From: Acidimicrobiaceae bacterium
GTDB taxonomy: Bacteria > Actinomycetota > Acidimicrobiia > Acidimicrobiales > RAAP-2
DNA: 64,000 nucleotides
Assembly: GCA_003167415.1 (NCBI GenBank)
Contig: PMTF01000024.1
Location: forward strand, 10,174-74,173
Reading direction: 5' to 3'
Position numbers and translations under genes: made by a program. The notes under the pieces were generated by a model. The model did not search any database, was not told the DNA's origin, and saw only the letters and a program-made list of their open reading frames with translations. This document shows, piece after piece, positions 44,542-53,387 of this stretch; the first letter of the stretch is position 1; every line of letters starts with the position of its first letter.

Positions 44542-45702
44542 TCATACACCCGCGGCCGCGGCGGTGCCAAGAATCAGAGTTCCTGCGGCCATGAACATCC
44601 CGCCGACACCCTGGGCCAGACTGATCTCGACATTCGGGACCTGCGCCGACGCCTCGCGGCGCAGTTGGCGAATGGACTCCTGCACCAAGAACATGCCGTA
44701 CATCCCGGTGTGGGTGTAGGACAGGCCCCCGCCGTTGGTGTTCATCGGCAAGGATCCGCCCGGCGAGGTGTGGCCCTCGGCGATAAAGGCGCCCGCCTCG
44801 CCCCGGCCGACGAAGCCGAGGTCTTCGAGCCCGTAGATCGGCAGGTGCGCGAACGCGTCGTAGACCATCAGGTGGTCAACGTCCTGTGGTCCGACGCCGG
44901 CTTCGGCGAAGGCGCTTGCCGACGAGAGCCGGAAGGCCTTCGAGGTCGTGAAGTCCTCCATCTGTGAAACCAGCGGCGTCTCGGCCGCCTCACCGGTACC
45001 GAGCACGTAGACGGGGGGCTTCGGACCGGGCAGCGACCGGGCGCGCTCGGCCGAGGTCACGACCAGCGCGCCGCCACCGTCGGTGACGAGACAGCATTCG
45101 AGCAGGTGCATCGGATAGGCGATCAGCCGAGAGGCCAACACGTCGTCAACCGTGAGCGGCTCGCGGAACATCGCGCGTGGCACGTTCGCCGCCCACTTTC
45201 GCTGCGCGACGGGCACCGAGGCGAGTTGTTCGTGCGTGAGGCCGAACTCCTTCATGTAGCGCAGCACGCCCATCGGGAACATGGTCGGTGGTCCGAGGGT
45301 TCCGTAGGGAGCTTCGAACTGACCCTGGGGCGACGTCGGATCGGCCACGCGCGGTGGCATACCGACGCGCGAGCGACCGGACTCGCCGTGGGTGATCAGC
45401 ACCACCTCGCACAGTCCGGCGGCGATGGCGGCGGCGGCGTGGCGCACGTGGAGCAGGAACGAACATCCACCCACGGTGGTGGCGTCGACGTAGGTAGGAG
45501 CGATGCCCAAATAGTGTGCGACGGCAATCGGCGAGAGTCCCGCCGCAGCCACGCCGTCGACGTCGGACATCAACATGCCGGCGTCCTCGACGGCCAAACG
45601 GGCGGACTCGGCGTGCATCTCCAACGCCGACACGTCGGGTACGACGCCGATGCGCGTCGTCTCGGCCGCGCCGACGATGGTGCTCTGAGCGCGCACGCTC
45701 AT
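44542..45702 (-). CDS. Thiolase-fold protein, Ltp2/SCP2-like
   Basis: A 386-residue thiolase superfamily protein. The first half carries TTVGGCSFLLHVRHAAAAIA; the C-terminal signature NTNGGGLSYTHTGMYGMFLV replaces the usual thiolase catalytic Cys-His region and matches lipid-transfer-protein/thiolases such as Ltp2. In Ltp2 tyrosines in the MVYDAF and GGLSY contexts support retro-aldol cleavage, and both motifs are visible here. It overlaps the DUF35 gene by four bases, as expected for an enzyme that works with a DUF35 partner. Confidence 0.85.
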   Translation of the reverse strand: MSVRAQSTIVGAAETTRIGVVPDVSALEMHAESARLAVEDAGMLMSDVDGVAAAGLSPIAVAHYLGIAPTYVDATTVGGCSFLLHVRHAAAAIAAGLCEVVLITHGESGRSRVGMPPRVADPTSPQGQFEAPYGTLGPPTMFPMGVLRYMKEFGLTHEQLASVPVAQRKWAANVPRAMFREPLTVDDVLASRLIAYPMHLLECCLVTDGGGALVVTSAERARSLPGPKPPVYVLGTGEAAETPLVSQMEDFTTSKAFRLSSASAFAEAGVGPQDVDHLMVYDAFAHLPIYGLEDLGFVGRGEAGAFIAEGHTSPGGSLPMNTNGGGLSYTHTGMYGMFLVQESIRQLRREASAQVPNVEISLAQGVGGMFMAAGTLILGTAAAAGV

Positions 45703-46124
45703 GAGTCCCTCCGCGGACGAAAGACCGGGACGCTTTGATCGCCGCGCGGTTCGAAGGCCACCTCGAGGGCCATGTCGAGCACGAGTGATTCAGGAGTCTG
45801 CTCGACGCCCACGATGTTGGTCATCATCCGCGGCCCTTCCTCTAACTCAACGACAGCGATGGCGTAGGGCACTTCGTCGGCGAAGCCCGGTGCGGGGCGG
45901 TGACTAATCAAATAGGTGTGCAGTCTGGCCCGTCCCGACGATCTCTCCCACGACACGTCCGTCGAGAAGCAGTGGGGACAGCTCGGTCGCGGATAGAAGT
46001 ACGCCTGGCCGCACTCTCGGCAGCGTTGAATGCGAAGCTCACCGAGTTTCGTCCCTTCCCAGTAGTGCTCGGTCTCGGGCGTGGGTTTCGGCGCGGGCTT
46101 GTTCTGGTGGTCGTCGGTCGGCAT
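45699..46124 (-). CDS. DUF35 OB-fold/zinc-ribbon protein, thiolase partner
   Basis: A 141-residue protein with an N-terminal zinc ribbon CRECGQAYFYPRPSCPHC and a C-terminal OB-fold (YAIAVVELEEGPRMMTNIVG). DUF35 proteins bind acyl-CoA and stabilise thiolase-like enzymes such as Ltp2. The ATG at 46,124 overlaps the SDR stop in a TAATG and the gene overlaps the thiolase by four bases, so the complex is probably made from one mRNA. Confidence 0.88.
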   Translation of the reverse strand: MPTDDHQNKPAPKPTPETEHYWEGTKLGELRIQRCRECGQAYFYPRPSCPHCFSTDVSWERSSGRARLHTYLISHRPAPGFADEVPYAIAVVELEEGPRMMTNIVGVEQTPESLVLDMALEVAFEPRGDQSVPVFRPRRDS

Positions 46125-46948
46125 TACGACGACTCCGACGATCCGGCAACGTTGACGGTGATACCTAACTCGTTCAACAGATCCTGACTGTAGGCAACGC
46201 GTCCGGTGCGCGACCTCGGCGCGACACTGCACAGGGCCAAGGCGGCCTCGGCCATGACTTCGGGCGGCTCGACGACTTGGCTGGGGTCCCCGGTGACCAG
46301 ATGGTGGAATACCGTGCCCGGCGTCGGTACGACGCGATTGGGCGAGAGGGCGTTCACCGCGACGTTGTCGGCGTACAGCTCCGAAGCCAGACCCGTGGAG
46401 AATCGCTCGAGCGCGGCCTTGCACATCCCGTAGACCGCGCCGCCGCCGTGTCGCGCGGGGTCGGGCGGGAACGTGGGGTGGCGCGCCGCGCCCGAAGAGA
46501 TATTGAGGATCCACCCCTCACCCTTCGAGATCATTGCGGGCAGGACCAACTGCGCCAAATGGAACGGAGCGGTGACCTCGACCTCGAACATCAATTGAAA
46601 CTGTTTGGCGCCAAATCCAATGACGGGGATGAAATAGGTGACGGCCGCGTTGTTGACGAGTACGTCGATGGTTCCGACGTGTTCGACTGTCTCGGCGACG
46701 AGTCGTTCGCGCTCGCCCACTTTCGAGAGATCGGCGGCTATCGCCACCGCCGTGCCACCCGACTCCGAGATCCTCTCAACCGTCTCGTGAATCGTGCCGG
46801 CCAACTTGCTGGCCGCGGGGTCGACGGTCCTCGCCGTCACCACCACCGTCGCGCCGCTCGCAGCGAAGCGCTCGGCGATGGCCGCGCCAATTCCCCGGCT
46901 CGCGCCGGTGATCAGTGCCACTTTGCCGCTCAGTTCACCTTCGCTCAT
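46124..46948 (-). CDS. SDR-family oxidoreductase
   Basis: A 274-residue SDR: TGASRGIG, VLVNNAAVTYF, serine strand LNISSGAA and active site YGMCK. The ATG at 46,948 has GAAGGAG upstream and overlaps the acyl-CoA synthetase stop by four bases. It lies in the middle of the CoA-ester operon and may oxidise a hydroxyl on the ring or side chain of the substrate. Confidence 0.86.
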   Translation of the reverse strand: MSEGELSGKVALITGASRGIGAAIAERFAASGATVVVTARTVDPAASKLAGTIHETVERISESGGTAVAIAADLSKVGERERLVAETVEHVGTIDVLVNNAAVTYFIPVIGFGAKQFQLMFEVEVTAPFHLAQLVLPAMISKGEGWILNISSGAARHPTFPPDPARHGGGAVYGMCKAALERFSTGLASELYADNVAVNALSPNRVVPTPGTVFHHLVTGDPSQVVEPPEVMAEAALALCSVAPRSRTGRVAYSQDLLNELGITVNVAGSSESS

Positions 46949-49140
46949 GTCTGGTCTCCTTCGTTTCGCCACATCGCAAGGGCGTCGAGCACTTCGACGT
47001 CTCCTCCGTCGACTCGTAAGGGATTCACTTCCAGGGTGTCGAGGGCCTCACCGAGGCCTTCGGCGAGTTGGGCGATTTGATAGACCACCGTGACGAGCCG
47101 GTCCATGTCGACCGGGCGAGTTCCTCGAGCACCGGAGAGCAACGCGGCGCCCCTTAGTTCACTGAGCATGGTCGTGATCTCGTCGCGTCCGATGGGAAGC
47201 ACGCGAAGCGCCACGTCGCCCAGCACCTCTACCCAGACACCGCCGAGGCCGAGCGAGAGGACCTTGCCCCACGTGGGGTCGGTGACCACACCCACGAGGA
47301 GCTCAATGCCCCCGGTGAGCATCGGTCCCACGAGCACACCGTCAAAGACCGCCTCCGGGAGCGCCGTCGCGAGCAGATTCGCGAGGTCGTCGAATGCGTC
47401 CATGACCTCATCAACTTCGACGTTGAGACGGACCCCGCCGATGTCCGACTTGTGCGCCAGGGCCGAGGAGGCAACTTTTAGCGCCACGACACCTCCAAAC
47501 TCCTTGGCGATGGCTCTCGCCTCAACGGCCGACGTGGCCAACTGGGCGGGCGCGACTGGAATGCCGTGCGCTTCGAGCAGTCCTCGGACCAGGTACTCCG
47601 GCCACACCCCTCGAGCACCGGCCGGGACCTCAATGGTCGGCGCCGCGATCGGCGGACCCGTCGCGAGCCAGGCATCGCGCCGATCGTGGTAGCGCGCGCC
47701 GTGGCCGATCGCCCTCATCCCCGGCTCGATGCCGTTCACGAGATAGAGACCCCGATCCGCGAGCAACTTTCGACTGTAGGGGGCCAGGTCCAAATAGATG
47801 AGACTTTGCAGGACTAACGGAACGGCTAAATTTCTCCCCGCTTCGGCGACGGCGTCCATCCGTTCTTCGACCGGGGCCGGGTTCGGCGCCTCAGCGCGCG
47901 GGATGGTCGCGGAGTAGATCACCATGTCGAAGTTTCCCGCAACCTCTCGAGCGACGATCTCCAAGGACTGAAGGGTGATCATCGGGTCCATCACCACGTA
48001 CCCGGTCACGTCGAGGGGGTTTTGGGGGTTGGAGAATGACGGCAAGAGCTGCTTCAACTCCTTGTCGGTCTCGGGCGGAAAGTCGGGGAACTCGAGTTTT
48101 TCTTCGGACGCTAAGTCCGCCATCAAGTCACACGCCCCGCCCGATGGAGTGATCGCGGCGATACGTCGTCCGCGGATACCTGGGTGATGTCCGAGGTATC
48201 CCGCTGTGTTCAGCAACTCTTCTAAGGAGTCGACCCGAACCACGCCGAGTTGGTGGAACGCGGCGTCGACCACTCGGTCATCGCCGGCCAGCGCGCCCGT
48301 GTGCGCGAGCGCGGCCTTGGCGCCTGCTTCGGTTCGACCGGTCTTCAGCGCGACGATCGGCTTGCCGGCTTGCAGCGCGAGTTCGCAGACCTCGCGGAAC
48401 TCCTCGGGTTGACGTATGGACTCTAAGAAGGCGGCGATGACCTTCGTCTGGTCGTCTTCGATCAAGTACCGCATGATGTCCGACGCCGACGTCAGCGCTT
48501 CATTGCCGGTCGAGACGAGCAGGCTCAGTCCAATGCCGCGCGCCTGCGCGCCGGCCAGGACGGCGCTCGCGAGACCGCCGGACTGCAGGACGATGCCGAC
48601 GGGACCGACTTCGAGAGGTGGCGCGATGAGGAGGCTGTAGGGGGTCACGCCACCGGCCGCGTTGATGAAACCGTTGCCGTTCGGTCCGAGCACGGTCAAC
48701 CCTCGGTCGTGAGCCAGGTCCACCAGTTGAGACTCGAGTTCGACGCCCTCGGGGCCGGCTTCGCCAAAGCCCGCCGTGAGAATGACGACGTTGGAGATCC
48801 CGGCGTCGGCTACTTCGTTCATCACTTCCATTACCGCCGAGGTGGGGACCATGACGTAGGCGAGGTCCACCGGTCCGTCGAGTTCCTTGATCGATTTCAA
48901 CGCCGCCTGACCGTGGACCGTGTCGTGATGGGGATGGACGACGTGGACGGACACCGCGGGCGAGTACTGGCGCAGGTTCGCGTGGGTCCAGATCGACCAG
49001 GGCGAGCGATCGGTCGCTCCGATCAAGACGACCGACCTGGCGCCAAAGAAGGCACCCAATTGATCGACGACCTCACGATCCGACGCGCTTCGCGCTTTCT
49101 CGTCGATTCGCACGCCCCACCCCCGGTGTCGTGATGGCAT
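46945..49140 (-). CDS. ADP-forming acyl-CoA synthetase, fused alpha-beta type
   Basis: A 731-residue fusion: N-terminal CoA-binding Rossmann domain (ARSVVLIGATDRSPWSIWTHANLRQY), middle succinyl-CoA-ligase domain (VLQSGGLASAVLAGAQARGIGLS, TGRTEAGAKAALAHTGALAG with the phosphohistidine) and a C-terminal ATP-grasp domain (GGVVALKVASSALAHKSDIGGVRL). Such NDP-forming acyl-CoA synthetases activate carboxylic acids to CoA thioesters. First gene of the operon, so it probably starts the pathway. The exact ATG is uncertain; 49,140 is chosen over upstream codons that overlap the divergent gene. Confidence 0.87.
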   Translation of the reverse strand: MPSRHRGWGVRIDEKARSASDREVVDQLGAFFGARSVVLIGATDRSPWSIWTHANLRQYSPAVSVHVVHPHHDTVHGQAALKSIKELDGPVDLAYVMVPTSAVMEVMNEVADAGISNVVILTAGFGEAGPEGVELESQLVDLAHDRGLTVLGPNGNGFINAAGGVTPYSLLIAPPLEVGPVGIVLQSGGLASAVLAGAQARGIGLSLLVSTGNEALTSASDIMRYLIEDDQTKVIAAFLESIRQPEEFREVCELALQAGKPIVALKTGRTEAGAKAALAHTGALAGDDRVVDAAFHQLGVVRVDSLEELLNTAGYLGHHPGIRGRRIAAITPSGGACDLMADLASEEKLEFPDFPPETDKELKQLLPSFSNPQNPLDVTGYVVMDPMITLQSLEIVAREVAGNFDMVIYSATIPRAEAPNPAPVEERMDAVAEAGRNLAVPLVLQSLIYLDLAPYSRKLLADRGLYLVNGIEPGMRAIGHGARYHDRRDAWLATGPPIAAPTIEVPAGARGVWPEYLVRGLLEAHGIPVAPAQLATSAVEARAIAKEFGGVVALKVASSALAHKSDIGGVRLNVEVDEVMDAFDDLANLLATALPEAVFDGVLVGPMLTGGIELLVGVVTDPTWGKVLSLGLGGVWVEVLGDVALRVLPIGRDEITTMLSELRGAALLSGARGTRPVDMDRLVTVVYQIAQLAEGLGEALDTLEVNPLRVDGGDVEVLDALAMWRNEGDQT

Positions 49141-49287
49141 GACGCCGAGCCAAAGCGTACCTCCGGGACGAGGCCTCGGCACAACCGAAGTTTCGCCGGC
49201 CCCGAAGCGAAAGCGCTCGAGCGTGAAAGTGGTTACGGTGTCCTCGGGACCGTGATGTGGCACTCATCGGTCGTCAGGGGGACTGAC

Positions 49288-50403
49288 GTGATCTTCGCCT
49301 TTAGCGCGGAACAAGACGAGTTACGAAAGTCGGTACGTAAGTTCCTGGAGGACAAGTCCCCCGAGACCGAAGTGCGCCGACTCATGGAGAGCGTGGACGG
49401 CTACGACCCGGCCGTCTGGACGCAGCTATGCGAACAGCTGGGACTCGCAGGGTTGGCGATCCCCGAGAAGTACGGCGGCTCGGGCTTTGGCTACGTGGAG
49501 TTGATCGTGGTGTTCGAAGAGATGGGCCGGGCCCTGTTGTGCGCTCCGTACTTCTCCACCGTCGCTCTGGCGGCCAATCTGTTGATGGCCGTCGACGATG
49601 AGTCGGCCAAGGTTGACTACCTGCCCTCGTTGGCCAGCGGTGACAAAATTGGCACCGTCGCGTTGGCCGAGACGACCGGCCGCTGGGACGAAGCCGGGGT
49701 GACGACGACCGCCACACAATCGGCGAGCGGCTGGTTACTCAATGGCGAGAAGAGCTTCGTGACTGACGGTCACGTGGCCGACGTGGTCTTCGTGGCTGCC
49801 CGTACCAACGCCGGGGTCTCGATCTTCGCGGTGGACAAGGGAGCCACCGGGTTCGTGGCGAGCGCTCTCGCCACGTTGGACCAAACGCGTAAGCAGGCGA
49901 AACTCACGTTTGCCCAGACGCCGGCGCGACTGATCGGCGAGGAGGGCACGGGATGGCCAGCGCTGTCCAAGATGCTCGACCTCGCGGCGGTGGCCTTGGC
50001 GGCCGAACAGGTCGGTGGGGCGCAACAGATCTTGGACGTCACGGTGCAGTACGCCAAGGACCGCGAGCAGTTCGGCCAGCCCATTGGGAGCTTCCAAGTC
50101 ATCAAGCACAAGTGCGCCGACATGCTCTTGGAGGTGGAGTCCGCCCGATCGGCGGCGTACTACGCCGGTTGGGTCGCGGCGGATGACGACGATGATTTGC
50201 CGATCGCGGCGAGTCTCGCCAAGTCGTACTGCTCGGAGGCCTACTTCCACGCCGCCGCGGAGAGCATCCAGATCCACGGGGGCATTGGTTTCACCTGGGA
50301 GCACCCGGTCCACCTGTACTTCAAGCGAGCCAAGTCGTCCGAGCTGCTCTTCGGCGACGGGTCGTATCACCGCGAACTGCTCGCCCAACGGGTCGGGATT
50401 TAA
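49288..50403 (+). CDS. Acyl-CoA dehydrogenase
   Basis: A 371-residue dehydrogenase: FSAEQDELRKSVRKFLEDKSP start, LAGLAIPEKYGGSGFG, KHKCADMLLEVESARSAAYY and a C-terminal IQIHGGIGFTWEHPVHLYFKRA (the usual FAD/C-terminal region). It is a short FadE-type enzyme like those forming alpha2-beta2 dehydrogenases in steroid degradation. The GTG at 49,288 follows GGGGG at a good distance. It is divergent from the operon and shares its intergenic region. Confidence 0.88.
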   Translation: MIFAFSAEQDELRKSVRKFLEDKSPETEVRRLMESVDGYDPAVWTQLCEQLGLAGLAIPEKYGGSGFGYVELIVVFEEMGRALLCAPYFSTVALAANLLMAVDDESAKVDYLPSLASGDKIGTVALAETTGRWDEAGVTTTATQSASGWLLNGEKSFVTDGHVADVVFVAARTNAGVSIFAVDKGATGFVASALATLDQTRKQAKLTFAQTPARLIGEEGTGWPALSKMLDLAAVALAAEQVGGAQQILDVTVQYAKDREQFGQPIGSFQVIKHKCADMLLEVESARSAAYYAGWVAADDDDDLPIAASLAKSYCSEAYFHAAAESIQIHGGIGFTWEHPVHLYFKRAKSSELLFGDGSYHRELLAQRVGI

Positions 50404-50426
50404 GCGGTCAAATATTCAAGACATCC

Positions 50427-50460
50427 TGGAGGTATGGAGATTCGAACCCCGGACCCCTTG
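50427..50460 (-). repeat. Truncated tRNA-Ala 3' end, probable att site
   Basis: 34 bases match the 3' end of the intact tRNA-Ala(GGC) at 55,689-55,722 in the same orientation with only two differences. They cover the acceptor 3' strand, T-arm, variable loop and the end of the anticodon stem; the sequence diverges right after CCCCTTG. This is the classic footprint of integration at a tRNA 3' end. Confidence 0.8.
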
Positions 50461-50707
50461 AATTCCCTGCAGGGAGTTGTCACCTTGGGCTGATTGACGA
50501 GTGGCTGCCTCCGGCCAATTCGCGGGTTCTCTCATTTGATGGCGGCATTGAGCGAGCCAACGAGAACTAGACGCTTGTTATCAATCGGGCGTCCGATATA
50601 GAATTCCGAGTTACTTTGAGATTAGAAGACACGATTCGCAGTCAGTGATTGAGCGTTTCGAAAGTGATGGAGACGTGACGTCGGCGAGTCCACCGAAGGG
50701 GGGGTCA

Positions 50708-51553
50708 ATGGGCTATTTGGATGATGGCGATCGCAGACAATTAGTGGAGAAGGCGCTGTTCGTGCGCCTGGAGACTCTTCGACTTACGCGGATCGCGGGC
50801 GCTGGCCACTACAGCGGTACCTTTTCGGCCGCGGAACTTCTTGCGACTCTTTACTATCACGAGCTCCGTTTAGATCCCGCTAATCCGAAGTGGCCCGATC
50901 GTGATCGCTTCATCTTGAGCAAAGGGCATGCCGCGATTGGGCTCTATCCCATCCTGGCAGAACTCGGATACTTCGATGCGTCCGAACTCGAGACGTATAC
51001 GCGGCTCGGAAGTGCCTTCGGGGACCACCCTGATATGCGCAAGGTGCGTGGAATTGATTTCAGTTCGGGCTCCCTGGGCCACGGACTCTCGATAGGAGTG
51101 GGCATGGCACTCGGGGGACGCGTGCAGTCGAAGGATTTCCGCGTGTTCGTGATGGTTGGCGACGCCGAGCTGAACGAGGGTCAGATTTGGGAAGCGGCGA
51201 TGTCCGCCGGACACTTCAAACTCGAATCGCTCATCTGCATTGTGGATCGCAACCAATTGGGTATTGACGGACGAACAGAAGACATCATGTCGGTCGAACC
51301 AATTGAGGCTCGGTTTGCTTCCTTCGGGTGGGATGTGCAACGTATCAACGGGCACGATGTCGACGAGATTGCATGTGCGTTCGACAACACGAAGAACTCG
51401 TCGCGTCATCAACCTCACGTAATCATTGCCGACACCGTCAAGGGCAAGGGCGTGCACCGGATGGAACTTGACTTGAACTGGCACGTGGGCAATCTCAATC
51501 CGGAGGACTACGAAGAGGTCTACGCAGAACTGATCGGGGGAGGTACTAAGTGA
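50708..51553 (+). CDS. Transketolase, N-terminal (TPP-binding) subunit
   Basis: A 281-residue half-transketolase with RDRFILSKGHAAIGLYPILAEL and the thiamine-diphosphate/Mg motif GDAELNEGQIWEAAMSAG ending near RNQ. The ATG at 50,708 has GGGGGG five bases upstream. It pairs with the next gene, which overlaps it by GTGA. Together they would transfer two-carbon ketol units; split transketolases often serve pentose or tetrose catabolism rather than the core pathway, but the substrate is not evident. Confidence 0.9.
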   Translation: MGYLDDGDRRQLVEKALFVRLETLRLTRIAGAGHYSGTFSAAELLATLYYHELRLDPANPKWPDRDRFILSKGHAAIGLYPILAELGYFDASELETYTRLGSAFGDHPDMRKVRGIDFSSGSLGHGLSIGVGMALGGRVQSKDFRVFVMVGDAELNEGQIWEAAMSAGHFKLESLICIVDRNQLGIDGRTEDIMSVEPIEARFASFGWDVQRINGHDVDEIACAFDNTKNSSRHQPHVIIADTVKGKGVHRMELDLNWHVGNLNPEDYEEVYAELIGGGTK

Positions 51554-52635
51554 CCTCGGAAACTGCTGCCACGACTCCCGAAGAAATCGGCGAAACCGCC
51601 CCTGGCCAAGATCAGAGCGACGTGTTTCGCGGCGTCAGTTCAGATTCTTTGGTGCGCCGTGGACGCACGGAAAGTGGCATTAGTGCACGATCCGTACCCG
51701 CCTTCGTCGCGGGAGAAGAACTCGCCGACTTGGCGGAAACTGATTCGCGAATCGTGGTTATGACCGCGGACCTCGCGTCAGCAAACCGACTCATTGACTT
51801 CCAGCTCCGTCACCCGGACCGATTCTTCAACATGGGAATCGCAGAGAAGAACATGATTTCTGCCGGAGCCGGACTCGCGTCGACGGGCCTGATGCCTTTC
51901 GTGGGCACCTTCGCTTCTTTCGCATCGCTTCTGGGCTACGAACAGATTCGTACCGACTGCGCGTACCCGGGAATGCCAGTAAGAGTGCTCGCCCATCATT
52001 CGGGCATGTCACTCGGGTACTACGGCTCAAGCCACCATGCACTGGAGGATCTCGCGGCAATGCGCGCGGTGGCTGATCTCACGGTGGCGTGCGCCGCCGA
52101 CGGCAATCAGCTTCGCGCTATGTTGCGCGCGTCCCTTGACCTCAAGGGCGCGCTCTACCTTCGCCTCGGGCGTGGTAGAGATCCAGAAGTGTACGCAACG
52201 GTGCCCGAAGACTTCGAGTTCGGACGCGCGTCGACACTTCGAGAGGGTAGCGACGCCACGGTCATCGCCACAGGTTCCCAAGTGCACGCCGCCCTCGCAG
52301 CGGCGGAATTACTGCTCGAGCGCGGTCTATCGGTCCGGGTCGTCGACATGCACACCATCAAGCCCCTTGACGTGGCCGCGGTAGTGGCGGCGGCGACGGA
52401 GACGGCGGCCGTAATCACCGTAGAAGAACACAACATCATCGGCGGCCTCGGGAGCGCTGTTGCCGAAGTGCTCGCCGATCACCGACTCGCTGTGCCCTTT
52501 TTGCGGCACGGTGTTAATGACGAATACGTACTCATTGGTCCACCTGCAGCGCTCTACGAGCACTATCGCCTTGACGCCCCCGGCGTGCTCGACGTGGTCG
52601 AAGAGTTCTGTCGTATGAGAAGGGACGAGGTATGA
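51550..52635 (+). CDS. Transketolase, C-terminal subunit
   Basis: A 361-residue second half: the pyrimidine-binding domain (VMTADLASANRLIDFQ, FFNMGIAEKNMISAGAGLASTG with the conserved catalytic Glu) and the C-terminal domain (VRVVDMHTIKPLDVAAVVAA). The N-terminal 50 residues are extra and probably disordered. GTG start overlapping the first subunit. The stop at 52,633 overlaps an ATG of a cut-off third gene. Confidence 0.9.
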   Translation: MTSETAATTPEEIGETAPGQDQSDVFRGVSSDSLVRRGRTESGISARSVPAFVAGEELADLAETDSRIVVMTADLASANRLIDFQLRHPDRFFNMGIAEKNMISAGAGLASTGLMPFVGTFASFASLLGYEQIRTDCAYPGMPVRVLAHHSGMSLGYYGSSHHALEDLAAMRAVADLTVACAADGNQLRAMLRASLDLKGALYLRLGRGRDPEVYATVPEDFEFGRASTLREGSDATVIATGSQVHAALAAAELLLERGLSVRVVDMHTIKPLDVAAVVAAATETAAVITVEEHNIIGGLGSAVAEVLADHRLAVPFLRHGVNDEYVLIGPPAALYEHYRLDAPGVLDVVEEFCRMRRDEV

Positions 52636-52697
52636 CGATTCAGGCTCACACCAACCCCTTACCCCTTGCATGCCGTGTTGCTTCGGTGAGGTCATAG
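52632..52697 (+). pseudogene. Cut-off start of a coupled third gene
   Basis: An ATG overlaps the transketolase stop (ATGA), giving MTIQAHTNPLPLACRVASVRS and then a stop after 21 codons. The sequence from the eleventh codon on matches a tRNA-Ala anticodon-arm stretch, so the original downstream gene seems to have been lost at a recombination junction. Confidence 0.5.
52661..52674 (-). repeat. 14-base tRNA-Ala anticodon-arm match
   Basis: ACCCCTTGCATGCC is identical to positions 55,715-55,728 inside the intact tRNA-Ala. It starts with the same CCCCTTG core where the 50,427 copy diverges, suggesting a second crossover point within the islet. Confidence 0.45.
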
Positions 52698-52711
52698 TTG
52701 TACATGAACGT

Positions 52712-52939
52712 TCAACTGCGCGGGAAAGACTGCGAAAGTGATCCAGTGACGTACACCGGCGTGCGCTGAAATTCGTCGGCGCAGCTTTCGGCGTAGCTAC
52801 ACACGATCCTTCCTTCGTCGTCCGGGCAGTCGGGTGGTACGGCGGCGTGTCTGTCGAAGAATCTTCGACGTTGGTGCAGGTAGAAACTGACCGCTTGGCG
52901 CCAGCGAGCCCCTTCCTTCGTGTTCGAGTACATCGCCAT
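52712..52939 (-). CDS. Possible small protein
   Basis: A 75-residue frame beginning MAMYSNTKEGARWRQAVSFY and containing CPDDEGRIVCSYAESC. No clear ribosome site and no family; kept because the composition looks protein-like and no other frame is better here. Confidence 0.3.
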   Translation of the reverse strand: MAMYSNTKEGARWRQAVSFYLHQRRRFFDRHAAVPPDCPDDEGRIVCSYAESCADEFQRTPVYVTGSLSQSFPRS

Positions 52940-52991
52940 CGGTTGCTGACGGAATTCCTTTCTCGAAGAGTTCTGTACGGACTCGACTCAA

Positions 52992-53387
52992 CTAGCCGGA
53001 CAGGGCTTCGCTAGCTTTATCACCGGACTCTCTGAGTTTGTCCATCGCTTGATGGCCCTTTTCAGCGACTGCGTGACTACCGTCGCTCACCGCTTTTGCG
53101 GCAACTTCTTTGGCTTTGTCCTTTGCCGAACGAATGGTGTCATCGGTGTGTTGTTTGGCCTTCCGCTTAGCCTTGTCAACAGACTCATTGATATTGCGCT
53201 TTGCTTTACGCTTCAGAGATTCAGAACTTTCTTTGGCTTGGGCCCCAGTCTCACCCGAGAATTTGGCGGCCCTTCGCTTGGCCTTGTCCAAGACGGCTTT
53301 CGCCCTGTTGTTCGCTTCCTCGGCAATCTTTTCCGCTCGACGTTCAGCTTTTCTCATAATCTTCTTGGCTTTTCTTTTCCTTGCCAT
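52992..53387 (-). CDS. Lys/Ala-rich amphipathic-helix protein
   Basis: A 131-residue protein made almost wholly of Lys, Ala, Arg, Glu and Ser in long amphipathic helices (KRKAKKIMRKAERRAEKIAE; KDKAKEVAAKAVSDGSHAV). It resembles LEA-like or histone-H1-like stress proteins that coat membranes or nucleic acids. GGAG lies a short distance before its ATG. No partner is evident; it lies within the tRNA-bounded islet. Confidence 0.7.
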   Translation of the reverse strand: MARKRKAKKIMRKAERRAEKIAEEANNRAKAVLDKAKRRAAKFSGETGAQAKESSESLKRKAKRNINESVDKAKRKAKQHTDDTIRSAKDKAKEVAAKAVSDGSHAVAEKGHQAMDKLRESGDKASEALSG

